From Acytostelium subglobosum LB1 (taxonomy: Eukaryota > Evosea > Eumycetozoa > Acytosteliales > Acytosteliaceae): a stretch of DNA of 64,000 nucleotides. A program made the translations under genes and the position numbers. The notes under the pieces are model-generated. The model did no database searches, was not told the DNA's origin, and saw only the letters and a list, made by a program, of their open reading frames with translations. Location: the NCBI RefSeq assembly GCF_000787575.1, contig NW_012236531.1:457396-521395 (forward strand), given 5' to 3'. Shown in pieces: positions 19,350 through 30,372 of this stretch. Numbering within the stretch: position 1 is the first letter of the stretch; each line of letters starts with the position of its first letter.

Positions 19350-21481
19350 ATGGTATGTACATCCTCAATCATCAATCATTAATGATCATTCAATTCAACT
19401 AACATCCAATCCCATCACAATCACAAAATGAACTAGTTAATCGCAGTTAGAACATCAGTTGGCTCAAAGAGAGTTGAGGTACATGACAGAGCAGCAGTCA
19501 GAGAGATATATGAAAAGGTATGTTGAACTGATTGATTGAAGGAGGACCTTCTCACTTACTCAACTATTACTAATACTACTATTACAGCTGTCTCAAATGG
19601 GAGTTCCAGTTGAAGGTACATATCTAGCACAGGGACCTCGTGATAAACCTCTAAAGTCAGAGCTATCAGTCACAGAATGTGGTTTAAAGTATGTTATAAC
19701 ATCACATGATCATGATCTACCTCATTCACTAACTCATTCAATCAATCAATCACAGAACTGGTGATCTTTTATACTTGGTAGCAGCAGGTGGAGGAGGAAT
19801 CACACCAGCCCCTCCAGCAGCAGCAACAACATCATCATCCTCAACAACATCTTCACAAAACACCTCATCAACAACACCGAATGTACAGTCACCAAAGAGT
19901 GAATCCAGACTCACAGCATCATGTAAACATGCAGAGGGTGATAGATGTGTCTTTTGCTCGGATAGTGTCGGCCAGAAGAAGTGCAACCATCCGGGCATTG
20001 CCACATGTCCCAACTGCCAGGACAAGAAGTTCACGGGCAAGAAGCTCAAGTGGCTGTGCAATCACCCGGCGGGTGGCAAGTGCAGCAACTGCATGCGTGT
20101 GCCCAAGAAGGTGGGCTACAAGTGCACGCACGGACCAAGTGCCGTGTGCACCAACTGCATCGACTCGCGCAGTGACTCCTCCAACCCGGGCTCACCCGGC
20201 ACGCCCAACTCTGTGCCCGGCTCACCGCCCAACCTTGACGCGAACAACAACAACTACGATGCGAACAACAACAATGGCTTCAAGTCACCGTCCACTCCAC
20301 AAAAGTCTCCAATGACATCAAGATGCTTGCATGGGACCCAATGGAAAGTGCACAAACTGCCTGCCCAAGGACGATCCCAACTCTGTGGAGGTGCCCAAGC
20401 GTCGATGCAAGAACCACGGCATCCACGGCTCATGTGTCGAGTGCATAGAGTGGCGCGAGAGTCTAAAGATGAAGCTCAAGAGCCAGGACAAGCCAGTGTG
20501 TCCTGGCGTGTCGGTGCAGGTCAACGCAGCCAACGTCTTCCAGCAGTATATTCGCGATCGCAAGTTTGAAGAGCAGCGCATCGGCTACCTCTATGGCAAC
20601 TTTTTGCAGGATGGCAGCGTCTCGGTCGACGTCATCTATGAGCCACCACAAAAGGGCGACAAGAAGACGGCAACATTACTCGAGGACAAGACCATCGACA
20701 GGATCGAGTCCTTGGCCAGCATGTTGGGCATGTGTCGCGTTGGATGGATCTTCTCGCATCCAACAAGGAAGTACGTCATGTCCTCCACAGACATCATTCA
20801 AGCCGCAAACTTCCAGAACACCTTTGGCAAGTCATTCGTCACTCTCATCATGACAAGTATGTATCCTCCAGGTCGATCAATCAACTCAATCAGGTACACT
20901 AACACTTTCAATCAATCAAACAAATAGCCAACAGCGAAGGAAGTACAAGCCTTGAGGCATTCCAGGTGTCGGACCAGGCACTCAAGCTGGAGAAGACGGA
21001 GGAGTTCTTGCCAAATCAACCAGATCCAGCCACTTGTAAATTGAAGTCGCCAGTGTTTGTTGAGGGTGCCGAGACAGTGACGGCCGACAACAACTTCTTC
21101 ATCGTCACCGTGCCAGTCAAGGGCGAGGAGAAGTCCAGATTCAACACTGTGTTCCCAGTTAGCAACCGTACGCCACAGACCTCCAACCAAGACCTTGTAT
21201 CCTACAAGATGGACAGTTCAGACAACACTCGATTGGCCTTCTTCTCCGACTTCCACTTCCTTGTCTTCCTACTCACCAACAATATATTCACAAACGTAAG
21301 CATCCACATTCATCCATCCTTCTGGAATCATTCCAATCACTAACATGTCCTCCTCTCCTTCTCACAGACTGACTTCCCAATCATATGTGATAGCATCAAG
21401 TCAAAATCATCGTCGAGCCTGGACCTCTACAATGAGATCATTGACGCACAGGTTGGCGAACTGATTGGACACAACAACTGA
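19350..21481 (+). CDS. npl4: NPL4, Cdc48/p97 cofactor, with a zinc-module array
   Basis: NPL4 pairs with UFD1 on Cdc48/p97 to unfold ubiquitinated proteins, as in ER-associated degradation. Six exons (19350-19356, 19447-19517, 19588-19688, 19756-20856, 20928-21295, 21368-21481) give about 586 residues. The UBX-like N-domain is RTSVGSKRVEVHD...GDLLYLVAAG. Six consecutive C-x-H/C-x2-C modules follow (CKHAEGDRCVFC, CNHPGIATCPNC, CNHPAGGKCSNC, CTHGPSAVCTNC, CLHGPNGKCTNC, CKNHGIHGSCVEC); usual NPL4 has the last one or two only. The MPN-like domain contains GYLYG and VDVIYEPPQ; the CTD follows. Exon 1 has just seven nucleotides; GTACAT rather than the nearer GTATGT is the donor giving the right frame. 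The frame changes once by a single base at the GGG of 20333-20335, most likely a sequencing error. Identity is secure. Confidence 0.9.
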
Positions 21482-21617
21482 GTTGTTTGGAAGCGTGACC
21501 GGACCAGACCAGTCCATCCATCAAGTGATCGATTCGCCTTGTACATGCCACCTCGTATCCAACACATTATAAATACACAGTCAGTTAACTTAAGATATAA
21601 TCGTATAGTTTGGTGCT

Positions 21618-22463
21618 TTATTCGCTGTCGCTGCTGTCGCTGTCGCTGCTGCTGCTTTTGCTGCTTTCCGACTCAGAGCCAGAGTCAGAGTCGGCAAAGA
21701 ATGATTTCTTCTTGTTGTCATCGTCGTTTTTGTTGTTGTTTGGCTTCTTTGTTGGCTTCTCCTCGTCCTCCTCATCCTCATCCTCGTCCGATGAGTACTC
21801 CAACTCCTCATCATTCTTTCTCTTCTTTGATGATGATGATGATGATGGTGATGTTAATGATGATGTAGTTGATGATTTGTTGTTTGATTGTTTCTTTGAT
21901 GATGTATTGTTGTTGTTGTCCTCGTCTGAGCTGTCGTCTGATGATGAAGCCTCCTCATCACTCTCACTTGTACTAGCTGGTGATGATATGATCTTCGCCC
22001 TCATGCTATTATTATTATTGTTGTTGCTCTTTCTATTGCGCAGATCATTGTCAGAGTTACGCTCTGATATATCACCATCGTCAGTCTCGTATGATGTAAG
22101 CTTCTGTGGTGTGGCCAACTGATCGAGTGGCACGGGTGGCTTGGCACGGTCGTGTGCACTCTGACTGGCGCCGTCAATCTCCATCATAGACTTGTTGGAC
22201 TCTTCGATGCCTGATGCCTCGTCGTCATCGTCATCGTCGTCGGCGGTGGCAGTCTGATCGTCGCCATGGATTGATTTTGAGAGGTACTTTTGGAAGTGAT
22301 GCAAGTTGTTGGTAATGATCTGGAAGAAGTCATCCGATGTGTTTGTGCCATTGATCAACAGCTTGTTCTGATCGCTCTGTTTGCGTTCCTTATTAAACTT
22401 TGTCAACAAGTCCAATGCCTGTTCATTTGATATCTTTGATCTTGATCTAACTTGTATATCCAT
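21618..22463 (-). CDS. Acidic serine-rich protein, unknown
   Basis: Single exon, 281 residues. I do not recognise the family. The first 70 residues (ISNEQALDLLTKFNKERKQ..., then FFQIITNNLHHFQKYLSKS) look folded and helical. The rest is low complexity: Asp runs, poly-Asn, Ser/Lys stretches with a KKRK basic cluster that could be a nuclear signal, and a C-terminal tail of alternating Ser with Asp/Glu ending DSDSSDSE, rich in casein-kinase-2-like sites. Such a layout is common in nuclear, chromatin or nucleolar proteins; that is inference. It shares a 424 bp divergent upstream region with aladin. Its stop lies 136 bp from that of NPL4. Confidence 0.75.
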   Translation of the reverse strand: MDIQVRSRSKISNEQALDLLTKFNKERKQSDQNKLLINGTNTSDDFFQIITNNLHHFQKYLSKSIHGDDQTATADDDDDDDEASGIEESNKSMMEIDGASQSAHDRAKPPVPLDQLATPQKLTSYETDDGDISERNSDNDLRNRKSNNNNNNSMRAKIISSPASTSESDEEASSSDDSSDEDNNNNTSSKKQSNNKSSTTSSLTSPSSSSSSKKRKNDEELEYSSDEDEDEEDEEKPTKKPNNNKNDDDNKKKSFFADSDSGSESESSKSSSSDSDSSDSE

Positions 22464-22887
22464 TATTTATGTATATATATATATTTATCTCTTAATCAAA
22501 CTTTGACGAATGAATCATTTTTTTCGAATTTTGTTATTTATCGAACTTTCGTTCGTTTTTTGTGTCATCCAGAACTCATTTGACACAGACATAAGTCCTC
22601 CTGAAGTGATATTGATAATACAAAATATTCTTATCTATACTAATATGATCAAGATAGATAATTGATCAATAGGTAGTATAATATGATACTACCCTTGTCG
22701 GAATCTTGTTCTCAAATGAGGGAGCAGAATGCTTACTTTATCAAAGATTGTATTAAAATTTGAAGTTCATTCAATTTGAAGTTGTTGTGTTTTGTGGCGC
22801 CATTCATAAATCAATCACACTTGAATAATCATAACTTGAGAAGAACAAGTATAATTGAAGATAGATAGAGATACATAATAAGATAGA
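22464..22887. promoter_or_regulatory. Divergent promoter, acidic protein / aladin
   Basis: AT-rich; contains a CGAAC/GTTCG inverted repeat near 22540 and two copies of TTTGAAGTT 16 bases apart. No ORF. Confidence 0.5.
22759..22783. promoter_or_regulatory. Paired TTTGAAGTT motifs
   Basis: Two direct copies (22759-22767 and 22775-22783) of the reverse complement of AACTTCAAA, 105-130 bp before the aladin start. Spacing of 16 bases suggests a paired binding site. Confidence 0.35.
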
Positions 22888-24765
22888 ATGATAGCAGAGG
22901 CACATTGCTTTGAAAAGTTTGTAAAGACTGCACCAGATGACAACTCAATAGTCTATGGTGAGCATCTCTCAAAGCTTGAATCAGTTGACAATGAATCACA
23001 ACTACCTTATGACTTACAACTAGAGGTATGTTATTGTTATTAGTCACCAACATACATCATACACAACATTCAACTAACGATCATCAATCAATCAATCATA
23101 ACATGTAAACAGAAAGGATTCTTTACAGATTTGAAAGTGTCGACTGAGGAGCACAAGACTACTACTCATCACTCGGCGATGAAGTCACCATCGGCAGAGG
23201 CACCAGCATACATTCAACATATATTCGCTCTAGAGCGTCTGACAGAGGGTGTTACACAATGGATAGATCATGCGATAAATAAGGCATTGGGAAATGATAT
23301 TCATAATCAACATCATCATCATGCTAGTTCATCATCGGGTAACACTGCTGTCAAGGCATTCGCATGGCATCCACAACAACAAATAATGGCCGTGTGCAAT
23401 TCCAATGACATTGTGTTGATCTACAACTTCCAGCAACATGGACGTGCCATGATGCTATCTGCGCCACCACTCTCACTCTGGATGGAGTTCCAAGTTGGTG
23501 TCACTGACCTCCAATGGAAGCCAAACGCGCCCTACACCCTCGCCATCGCGACCAAGTAAGTATCCAATCGCGCCCTGATGTCGCGCGAGTTGGTATTCAA
23601 TCACTAATGCTGGAATCATTCGCCTGGATGTTAGGAATGGAGTTGTAATATGGGAGATTGACTTTAATGATATAAGGAGCGTTCCAAGCAATGCATCAAA
23701 GAGTAATACTAATGCGATCGTGTTGACATATCCTTATTTTGCACCGACGACCTTGTCTTGGTCATCGAATGGACTGCAGTTGGCATCTGGTTCACCAGGC
23801 ATACACTCGGTAATCGTTTGGGATGTGGCATCACGTGTTCCAACATCAATCGCAAGACATGGTGGCAATGCACACATATCATTCTCTCCACACGATCAGT
23901 TCCTCCTCTCTGCCAGTCATCACAACATACGTATCTTTGACACTTCCAAGTGGGACTATAACAACAAACAATGGAACTTTACATCACATCATATCGTAAG
24001 TTGACTCTGATCAATCAATGTGATGGAATGATCCCACCCACTCACACACATTCACACACAGTCCTCAGCATGGACACCAAAAGGCGACTACCTAATAGTC
24101 AGTTGTCTTGACAAGTTATGCTTCATTCTTTGCAAGAACAAGGCACTTAATACACGTAAGTACATCGCATCAATTGACATTGACTGGCACACCATTCACT
24201 AACATCACGTGTCCATCACTTCCACTCCACTCCACTCCAGAGGGTGACCTGGTCCACGTTGAGAAGACAACAACATATAAGATACATCAGAATCATACAG
24301 AGTAATTATCGATCATTCAATCAATCAATCACACCCATTCACTAACCCAATCAATCAAATATAGACAATCAGTTGGAGGACATATTAGATCAATTGCTAT
24401 CAGTCCTGATGGAAATAGATTGGCTGTTATATTCTTGAAGAATAGAAGTACAACCAATAATGATACATTGATTGCGTTATATAGATTGAAGACAACACCC
24501 AACCTATCGATCACTCCTCGAGGCTTCCTCAAGAAACGAAACCACCCAGTTCAATCAATATCCTTTGTTCCAAACTATACCAAAGGTTCACTTCTAAGTG
24601 CTGTACGTATTATTATTTATATATTACCAGTTCAGTTCAAATGTCATGTCCTAACCATCCATCCATCGATCAAACCAATCAATCAATCAAAAGGTATATA
24701 ATGATGGAGTAATCACATATTTCCCATTGTTATACAATACCAAGGCTACAGCAGGACTTGTCTAA
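22888..24765 (+). CDS. aaas: Aladin, WD-repeat nucleoporin
   Basis: WD40 nucleoporin of the nuclear pore complex; loss of the human protein causes triple-A syndrome. Seven exons (22888-23025, 23113-23555, 23635-23995, 24062-24155, 24241-24301, 24365-24602, 24694-24765), phases all consistent, give about 468 residues. Diagnostic stretches shared with animal and plant aladin are VKAFAWHP, LQWKPNAPYTLAIATKNG, SWSSNGLQLASGSP, SVIVWDVAS, SAWTPKGDYLIV and GGHIRSIAISPDGNRLAV, and the late blade SFVPNYTKGSLLSAVYNDG. The N-terminal region before the propeller (to about residue 95) is short and the C-terminal tail ends soon after the propeller (LLYNTKATAGLV), so the protein is shorter than human aladin. 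Exon 5 is only 61 nt. Identity is good from several blade-specific matches. Confidence 0.85.
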
Positions 24766-25242
24766 TATAGACATTGGTCAATATATAGGTCAATATAAAA
24801 AAACTATTGGAATCATTCCTCTTTACCCTAATATTTAATAATTATTAGTTTATTTTTAAATGTTATACGACTGTTCCCAAAAGATGGGGTTTTTTGCATC
24901 AAAAAGTCAGTTTCACACTTAAAATAAACTAATAGAAAGTTAAAAATATCACACAAACACACACATCGGCAATAAGACTTGTCAATCTCACCTCATTCAT
25001 ACTTACACACTCTCTCATTCACACCAAGAGTCAATCAACATACCTTATTATTACTTGTACATTACATTTATATATATTTATTATTTAAGATGCTATCAAT
25101 CTGATCAAATCAACTTATTATTATTATCTCATTCAATCAATCATTCAATCAATCATTCAATCAAACAAACATTATTTTGTACTTGTATATTCAAAAATAT
25201 ATTAGATAATATTATTATCTAATTGGAGGAGGTTGAGAGAAT
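24766..25242. other. Intergenic, AT-rich
   Basis: 3' end of aladin and upstream region of the large ankyrin gene. Contains CAAT/ATTC repeats near 25120-25165 and T-rich tracts; no ORF or RNA gene seen. Confidence 0.6.
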
Positions 25243-27630
25243 ATGAGCAACAATCTAAAGAAGTTGGTCAATCAGTTGATCACTAGATCTCCGAATCAAT
25301 CTCAATCTCAGAGCACTCTGACAGAGACGTCAAAACTCAATCATAGACGACATGTTAGTGTTGATGGCGCTGGAATATCAACAACATATTCAGTCTGTGT
25401 CGATCAGGCCGACTATATGAATGTTGGAATGTTGGACACTCTACTCAGATCAGTGTTGAAGAATAGTTATGTATGGTCATTGATCGTATCGTGCATCTCT
25501 TCAATTGGTTATATAAACGAACATGCTGGCTCCAGTGGAATCGTCCCATCACAACATCAGTCCCAACAACAACAACAAACACTGTCATTGTCTTCATCAT
25601 CAGGTGTGATTAGACCACCTCTGTCACTGGCAAAGCGATACGTGGAGATACAGAATGCATTGTGGATGTGCACAAACAGACACTTTTCATTGTTAAAGTA
25701 TAAGTTGGTGCGATGTGAGGAGATATACGGATGGTCCACTCAATGCTTTGAACATCTATTGATGTATTGCAGTGATATTGAATTGGTGATCATGTTGCTA
25801 AACTCGTCAAAGTTTGCACATCTGTCACATCATCATCGACAACTCCTCCTGCTCGATCACGCCGCACACAATCCAAACGTTGGCATCACAAAGTATCTCC
25901 ATAAACAAGGCGCAAAGGCAACACCCAACGCTATCGACACGGCAGCGGCCGCGGGCAACCTGGCCGTCGTAGAGTTCCTCACCAAGAACAGGAATGACGG
26001 CGCGACCAAGGCGGCGTTGAACGCTGCGGCTGGCGCCGGCCACTTGGACATTGTCAAGTACCTCTCGATCAATCGCAAGGAGGGCTGTTCAAAGATGGCC
26101 CTGGATGACGCAGCAAACAATGGACATCTGCAAGTGGTGGAATACCTGATCATGTGTCGGACTGAGGGCGCCACCGCTCAGGCTATGGACCGCGCTTCAT
26201 TGAATGGCCACATGGACATCATTCGACTGCTACATCAATCTCGCTTCGAGTGCACGTCTGACGCGATGAACTGGGCCGCCACACGTGGACATCTGGACAT
26301 TGTAACATTCCTCCATGACAACCGCACAGAGGGATGCACCACCGCCGCAATGAATGGTGCGGCAACCTTTGGACATCTGGACGTCGTGCAGTTCCTACAC
26401 GTGAATCGTACCGAGGGCTGTGGGACAGCGGCAATGAAGTGTTCTGCCAGCAAGGGACATTTGGACGTCGTGCGATTCCTGCACGAGCACAGGACCGAGG
26501 GCTGCAACTCAATGGCAATGAACTATGCCGCTGTCGAGGGACACCTGGCCGTCGTCCAATTCCTTAACGAGAACAGGACTGAGGGTTGCACGACCGACGC
26601 GATCGACCTCGCCTCAAAGTCAGCAAAGAACATCGATATCATCAGGTATCTGTTGGACAATAGAACTGAGGGCTTCACCGATGTGGCCATCGTCAATGCT
26701 GCGGAGAATGGCAATCTGGACATACTCCATCTGTTGTGCACAAAGAACCATGGACTGCTTTCATCGGCGCGAATCAGAGTTGATCTCATCGCTGGTCGAG
26801 GCTACCTGTCCGTCATTGAGTTCCTGCATCGCCATCTGCCAACATCCAACAACACGCAACCAATATTACAAACACAAACCTCCCAGCCAGTACTACTACC
26901 AGCAGTATGGACCGCTAACTGCATGGACCAGGCCTGCCAGTTTGGTCAGCTTAGTATCGTGGAGTTCCTTCACAAAAACAGAACAGAGGGCTGCACGGAG
27001 AAGGCCATGGAGAAGGCCGTGCTCAACGGACATTTAGAAATCGTTCGTTTCCTCATTGATAACAGGACTGAGGGCAACAAGGAGAAGGCATTCGACAGTG
27101 CCTGTCGATTCGGCAACATGGACATCATCAAGTATCTGCACGCATGTGGTCAGACCTGCAGCCAACAGTCGTTTGAGCTTGCTGCAGCACGTGGCCATCT
27201 CAAGGTCGTGCAGTACCTTTACTCAAACTATACCCTCGAGGTGGATCGTGCATTGTCAATGGCCATCGATCAGGAACAGTCAGATGTCATTGACTTTTTG
27301 TCTAGGCTGAACAAGTCTCACAACAACAGACTACAGTTGTCTTCGTCGTGGGGTGCTGGGCCTTTGTCTGGCTCCAGTGACAGCCACAGACGATCACAGA
27401 GCAGTGGCGGTGGCGGAACACCTCTTAGCCATTCAGGAAAGAAGCAACAGCTACATCAACATGAGTCGTCGTCTGGTGGATCATCAACTTCATCATCATC
27501 TTCACCTTCGGACAAGCTCAAGAGGAGTTCTGGAAACGTTGAAGTTGATCCAATCCGGCCCAAGATCAACGCGCTCTCCCAGTCACTGTCTAGCCTGTCA
27601 TCATTCACAAGTCCCAAGAAGAGGAAGTAA
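25243..27630 (+). CDS. Large ankyrin-repeat protein
   Basis: Single exon, 795 residues. After about 175 residues of non-repeat sequence (Gln/Ser-rich start, then a helical domain) come about 14 ankyrin repeats (residues ~200-690), most with the near-identical spacer NRTEGC between units, as in AAMNGAATFGHLDVVQFLH. The low divergence between repeat units points to recent tandem expansion inside the gene. The C-terminal 110 residues are Ser/Gly/His-rich and disordered, ending SPKKRK, a possible nuclear signal. This belongs to the abundant dictyostelid ankyrin family; partner and role are unknown. Codon use in the repeat block is richer in G/C than in the flanks. Confidence 0.9.
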   Translation: MSNNLKKLVNQLITRSPNQSQSQSTLTETSKLNHRRHVSVDGAGISTTYSVCVDQADYMNVGMLDTLLRSVLKNSYVWSLIVSCISSIGYINEHAGSSGIVPSQHQSQQQQQTLSLSSSSGVIRPPLSLAKRYVEIQNALWMCTNRHFSLLKYKLVRCEEIYGWSTQCFEHLLMYCSDIELVIMLLNSSKFAHLSHHHRQLLLLDHAAHNPNVGITKYLHKQGAKATPNAIDTAAAAGNLAVVEFLTKNRNDGATKAALNAAAGAGHLDIVKYLSINRKEGCSKMALDDAANNGHLQVVEYLIMCRTEGATAQAMDRASLNGHMDIIRLLHQSRFECTSDAMNWAATRGHLDIVTFLHDNRTEGCTTAAMNGAATFGHLDVVQFLHVNRTEGCGTAAMKCSASKGHLDVVRFLHEHRTEGCNSMAMNYAAVEGHLAVVQFLNENRTEGCTTDAIDLASKSAKNIDIIRYLLDNRTEGFTDVAIVNAAENGNLDILHLLCTKNHGLLSSARIRVDLIAGRGYLSVIEFLHRHLPTSNNTQPILQTQTSQPVLLPAVWTANCMDQACQFGQLSIVEFLHKNRTEGCTEKAMEKAVLNGHLEIVRFLIDNRTEGNKEKAFDSACRFGNMDIIKYLHACGQTCSQQSFELAAARGHLKVVQYLYSNYTLEVDRALSMAIDQEQSDVIDFLSRLNKSHNNRLQLSSSWGAGPLSGSSDSHRRSQSSGGGGTPLSHSGKKQQLHQHESSSGGSSTSSSSSPSDKLKRSSGNVEVDPIRPKINALSQSLSSLSSFTSPKKRK

Positions 27631-27751
27631 GAGTGGAATGGAATGAAGTAAACACACAGAGTATCAGAGAGAGGCAGCAGTCTAACAACAGCCGCTTACT
27701 TTGTCATTCATTATACTACTACTACTATATGATTATGATGTGTCAACTCTC

Positions 27752-28813
27752 TTAATGTACAATCTATTGATTGATTGATTGAATGATCAAGTTAGCAATT
27801 GGGAGATTCAATGAACGAACGAATGAATACATACTTTGGCTTGATTAATACAGGCTATCCATGATTCCATGTCATCGGTTGATTGTGCCGAGCAGTAGAA
27901 GAGTAGCTCCTTGTTGGTGTTGTTGTGATTGGGCACTTTGATCTGGAAACAATTGGTCCTCTTCATAGAGGTTGCAATGTCCACTTGAGTGTCTGGTGTA
28001 AGAACCAGCTCGCCACTGACCTTACTCTCCTTTGGTGACTTGGCATAAGTCAATACATTCCTCTTTAATTGGAACCACCTAACATTCCAGTTCCTTCTAA
28101 TGTGTCCTTTCTTTGTCAGGTATCCTTCCTTTGATATATCGTCCAGCTGTTGTGCAGACCTGTTAGTCTTCTGTCCACATGAATCAATCAATCACTTACC
28201 CTGATTGTTACATGTTGAGCTGGCGATGAAGATGAGATGGCAGTTGAGAGTCTTTGTGGTGGCGGTGTCGATGGAGATCCTGCCACCGTGATGTTTGAGT
28301 CGGCGTTGGTTTGTGATGTTGAAGTCGCCGTGCTATGTGTCTCTGATGGTTTGATATATGATGATGCAGGGCTACTTGATGAGCTAGATGAATCTGCTGC
28401 ACTGTTGTTATCTGTAACTTGTAGCTTTGACATCTGTTGTTTTACTTGTTGTTGTTGTTGTTCGTCATCCTCATCATCATCATCACCTTGTAGCCATTCT
28501 TCAAACTCATCCGACGTTAACTTTCTAACATAGTTGAATGGGAATATGCCCTCCTTTCTGACTTTGGCGATTGTACATCCTTTCCACCAACCATCACTAG
28601 CCTCCTCTATAATATCAATGAGTGAACCTTCTTCCAATGTTATCTCTTGGTCCTCTGTTGCTTCGTATCTATATAACACCACTGCCTTTGGTGCGTTTGG
28701 GTCGTATGACAATCCATCGTTGGTAACCTCAAGGTTCTTGCCACCTAAGTGATTGATCAAGTGTATAAGTTGGTGATTGATTGATTGATCGAATACGCTA
28801 TCAACATACCCAT
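27752..28813 (-). CDS. SH3-PH adaptor protein
   Basis: About 290 residues with two signalling domains. Four exons: 28813-28810 (ATGG only), 28744-28200, 28146-27835 and 27763-27752. Residues 20-75 form an SH3 domain with ALYDY-like VVLYRYEATEDQEI, the WW pair DGWWKG and GIFPFNYV. A Gln/Ser/Thr-rich linker follows. The last 100 residues are a PH domain (GYLTKKGHIRRNWNVRWFQL, then the closing-helix tryptophan in DDMESWIACINQA), which usually binds phosphoinositides. The four-nucleotide first exon and the twelve-nucleotide last exon (IVH-stop) are supported by phase and splice signals but are short enough to need transcript proof. Likely a membrane-associated adaptor; no named orthologue is claimed. 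Confidence 0.82.
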
Positions 28814-29008
28814 GATTGAATATATATAATGTAAACTTATTTGTATATCTGTTACTTGTACCTGTTTAATTTGGTTGCAAATGGATTCCACTTCTGACTT
28901 CGTTTTTTATCCATCTCAGTGGCCCAACGAGGCTTTGGACCAACCCGATCCACACGCACAGATCTCATGATCAAGATTTAACTTTAATCATAATATCAGT
29001 ACATATGT

Positions 29009-29725
29009 TTATTTGGTCAATGCTTGCTTTCTCTCTCTCTCACGTTGTTCAGCAACTTGTCTTTGTTGGTTGACATGGTTGTTGTGGTCTGTTGCCTGTC
29101 TATTCATGTTGTCTCTATGCACTTTTTGAGAGTTGTGCGACGATGATCCTCCACCACCTCCGCCACCGCCACCCATTTGATCATACATTCCACTGAGCTT
29201 ATCTTGGTTACTATCCCATTGACTAGAGACTTGATTGCCATACCACCTTCCAACTATACCCAGAGCACTCTTCACCTTTTGCCACGAAGTTAGACGTTGT
29301 GGAGTGGACTGAATAGGTTCAGGTACTTCTGGCATATAACTGTTGACATCTTGGGCCATCCATTTTCCAGTTTGAAGACTACGTGTTGATATTGAGGTAA
29401 AGTAGAGAAGTCCTTGAGTGCCATCTCCTTGGGGAAAGGTACTAGAGTACCTGTAGTATATATCCTCAGTGCACTTGGCATCATTCACTCTGGTTTGATC
29501 GAATGATACCAGTGACAACTTATATTGATTGACATATGCTTTCTCATAGATATCTATTATATCTTGTAGGCAACGGACATACTGTGGTTCAGGTAGGTAG
29601 CTGGCACGTACAACACTATGATATGTCTCATCATAATATTGATTGATAAAGCTAACCAACTCCACACCAGTTAACTTGCCATAATTTGCAAAGCAATGAT
29701 TGAGTTGTTCTTGACTTGTTAACAT
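29009..29725 (-). CDS. Conserved-looking orphan with Gly-rich tail
   Basis: Single exon, 238 residues. Not recognised. The first 170 residues look globular (Tyr-rich, mixed helix: FINQYYDETYHSVVRASYL, CLQDIIDIYEKAYVNQY). Then comes a run of nine glycines, Ser, His/Asn-rich sequence and a basic, Arg/Gln/Glu-rich end likely to be disordered or coiled. There is no signal peptide or membrane segment. The start at 29725 is preceded by AT-rich DNA and is the first ATG of the frame. It sits between the SH3-PH and Grl genes on the same strand. Confidence 0.78.
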   Translation of the reverse strand: MLTSQEQLNHCFANYGKLTGVELVSFINQYYDETYHSVVRASYLPEPQYVRCLQDIIDIYEKAYVNQYKLSLVSFDQTRVNDAKCTEDIYYRYSSTFPQGDGTQGLLYFTSISTRSLQTGKWMAQDVNSYMPEVPEPIQSTPQRLTSWQKVKSALGIVGRWYGNQVSSQWDSNQDKLSGMYDQMGGGGGGGGGSSSHNSQKVHRDNMNRQATDHNNHVNQQRQVAEQRERERKQALTK

Positions 29726-30372
29726 TATAATTATTATTCTTTGTTTGGTTGATTGTTTTGAATGAATGATTGAATGATGTTAACTTGTTTATATTCATTG
29801 TGTAGACACAAGCCAAACTCAAACTTCCAAGTAGTGCCTGTTGTTGGTTCAAGTTTGTGGGATTGATTGATCATTGGACACCTTCATTCATTTAACCAAT
29901 ATTAGTTGTCAACCACAACTACAACTACTACATAACTTGAAAGTACAAGCTGAACAACCAAAGATGAATAACCTGAATGTTATAGTTTATTCAATGTACG
30001 TACATTGTATGATGATGGTGGTGTGACTGACTGACTGAGCTTGACTGACGCTGACACTGACTTGAGGACTTAAGTTATATAAGATGTATATATATGGATA
30101 TACAGAGAGGAAAGGGTAGAAAAAAGGTAGAGAGAGAGGAAAAGAGATATACGGGTTGGCTATTATATGTCCGCTAGAGAGACTGTTGACGCTTGGCATC
30201 CAAGGTTTGTTGATGGGACGTGACGGAACTGGCTTGAAAGCGGATGTTGGGTTGGAAAAAGGAGGAAGGAAGGATGGATGGCTGGAGGTAGTTGAGTATT
30301 CGACATATATATATGATTGTATGTATGTATGTATGTATGTAATGATCGCGCTCGGATGATGATGACCATTGA
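29726..30372. other. Intergenic between the orphan and the Grl receptor gene
   Basis: Contains GATT/GAAT repeats, TA-rich DNA near 30085-30100, and a GTAT tetranucleotide repeat at about 30318-30342. The last 200 bases are probably the 3' UTR of the receptor gene. No gene seen. Confidence 0.6.

Noticed and set aside
19353-19358. ATG-only first exon of NPL4 using the donor GTATGT
   Set aside because: It gives the wrong phase for the next exon; the GTACAT donor four bases later yields a proper UBX-like N-terminus.
21610-22122. Leu/Ser/Asp-rich 170-codon frame on the + strand
   Set aside because: Antisense of the poly-Asp/Ser tail of the acidic protein.
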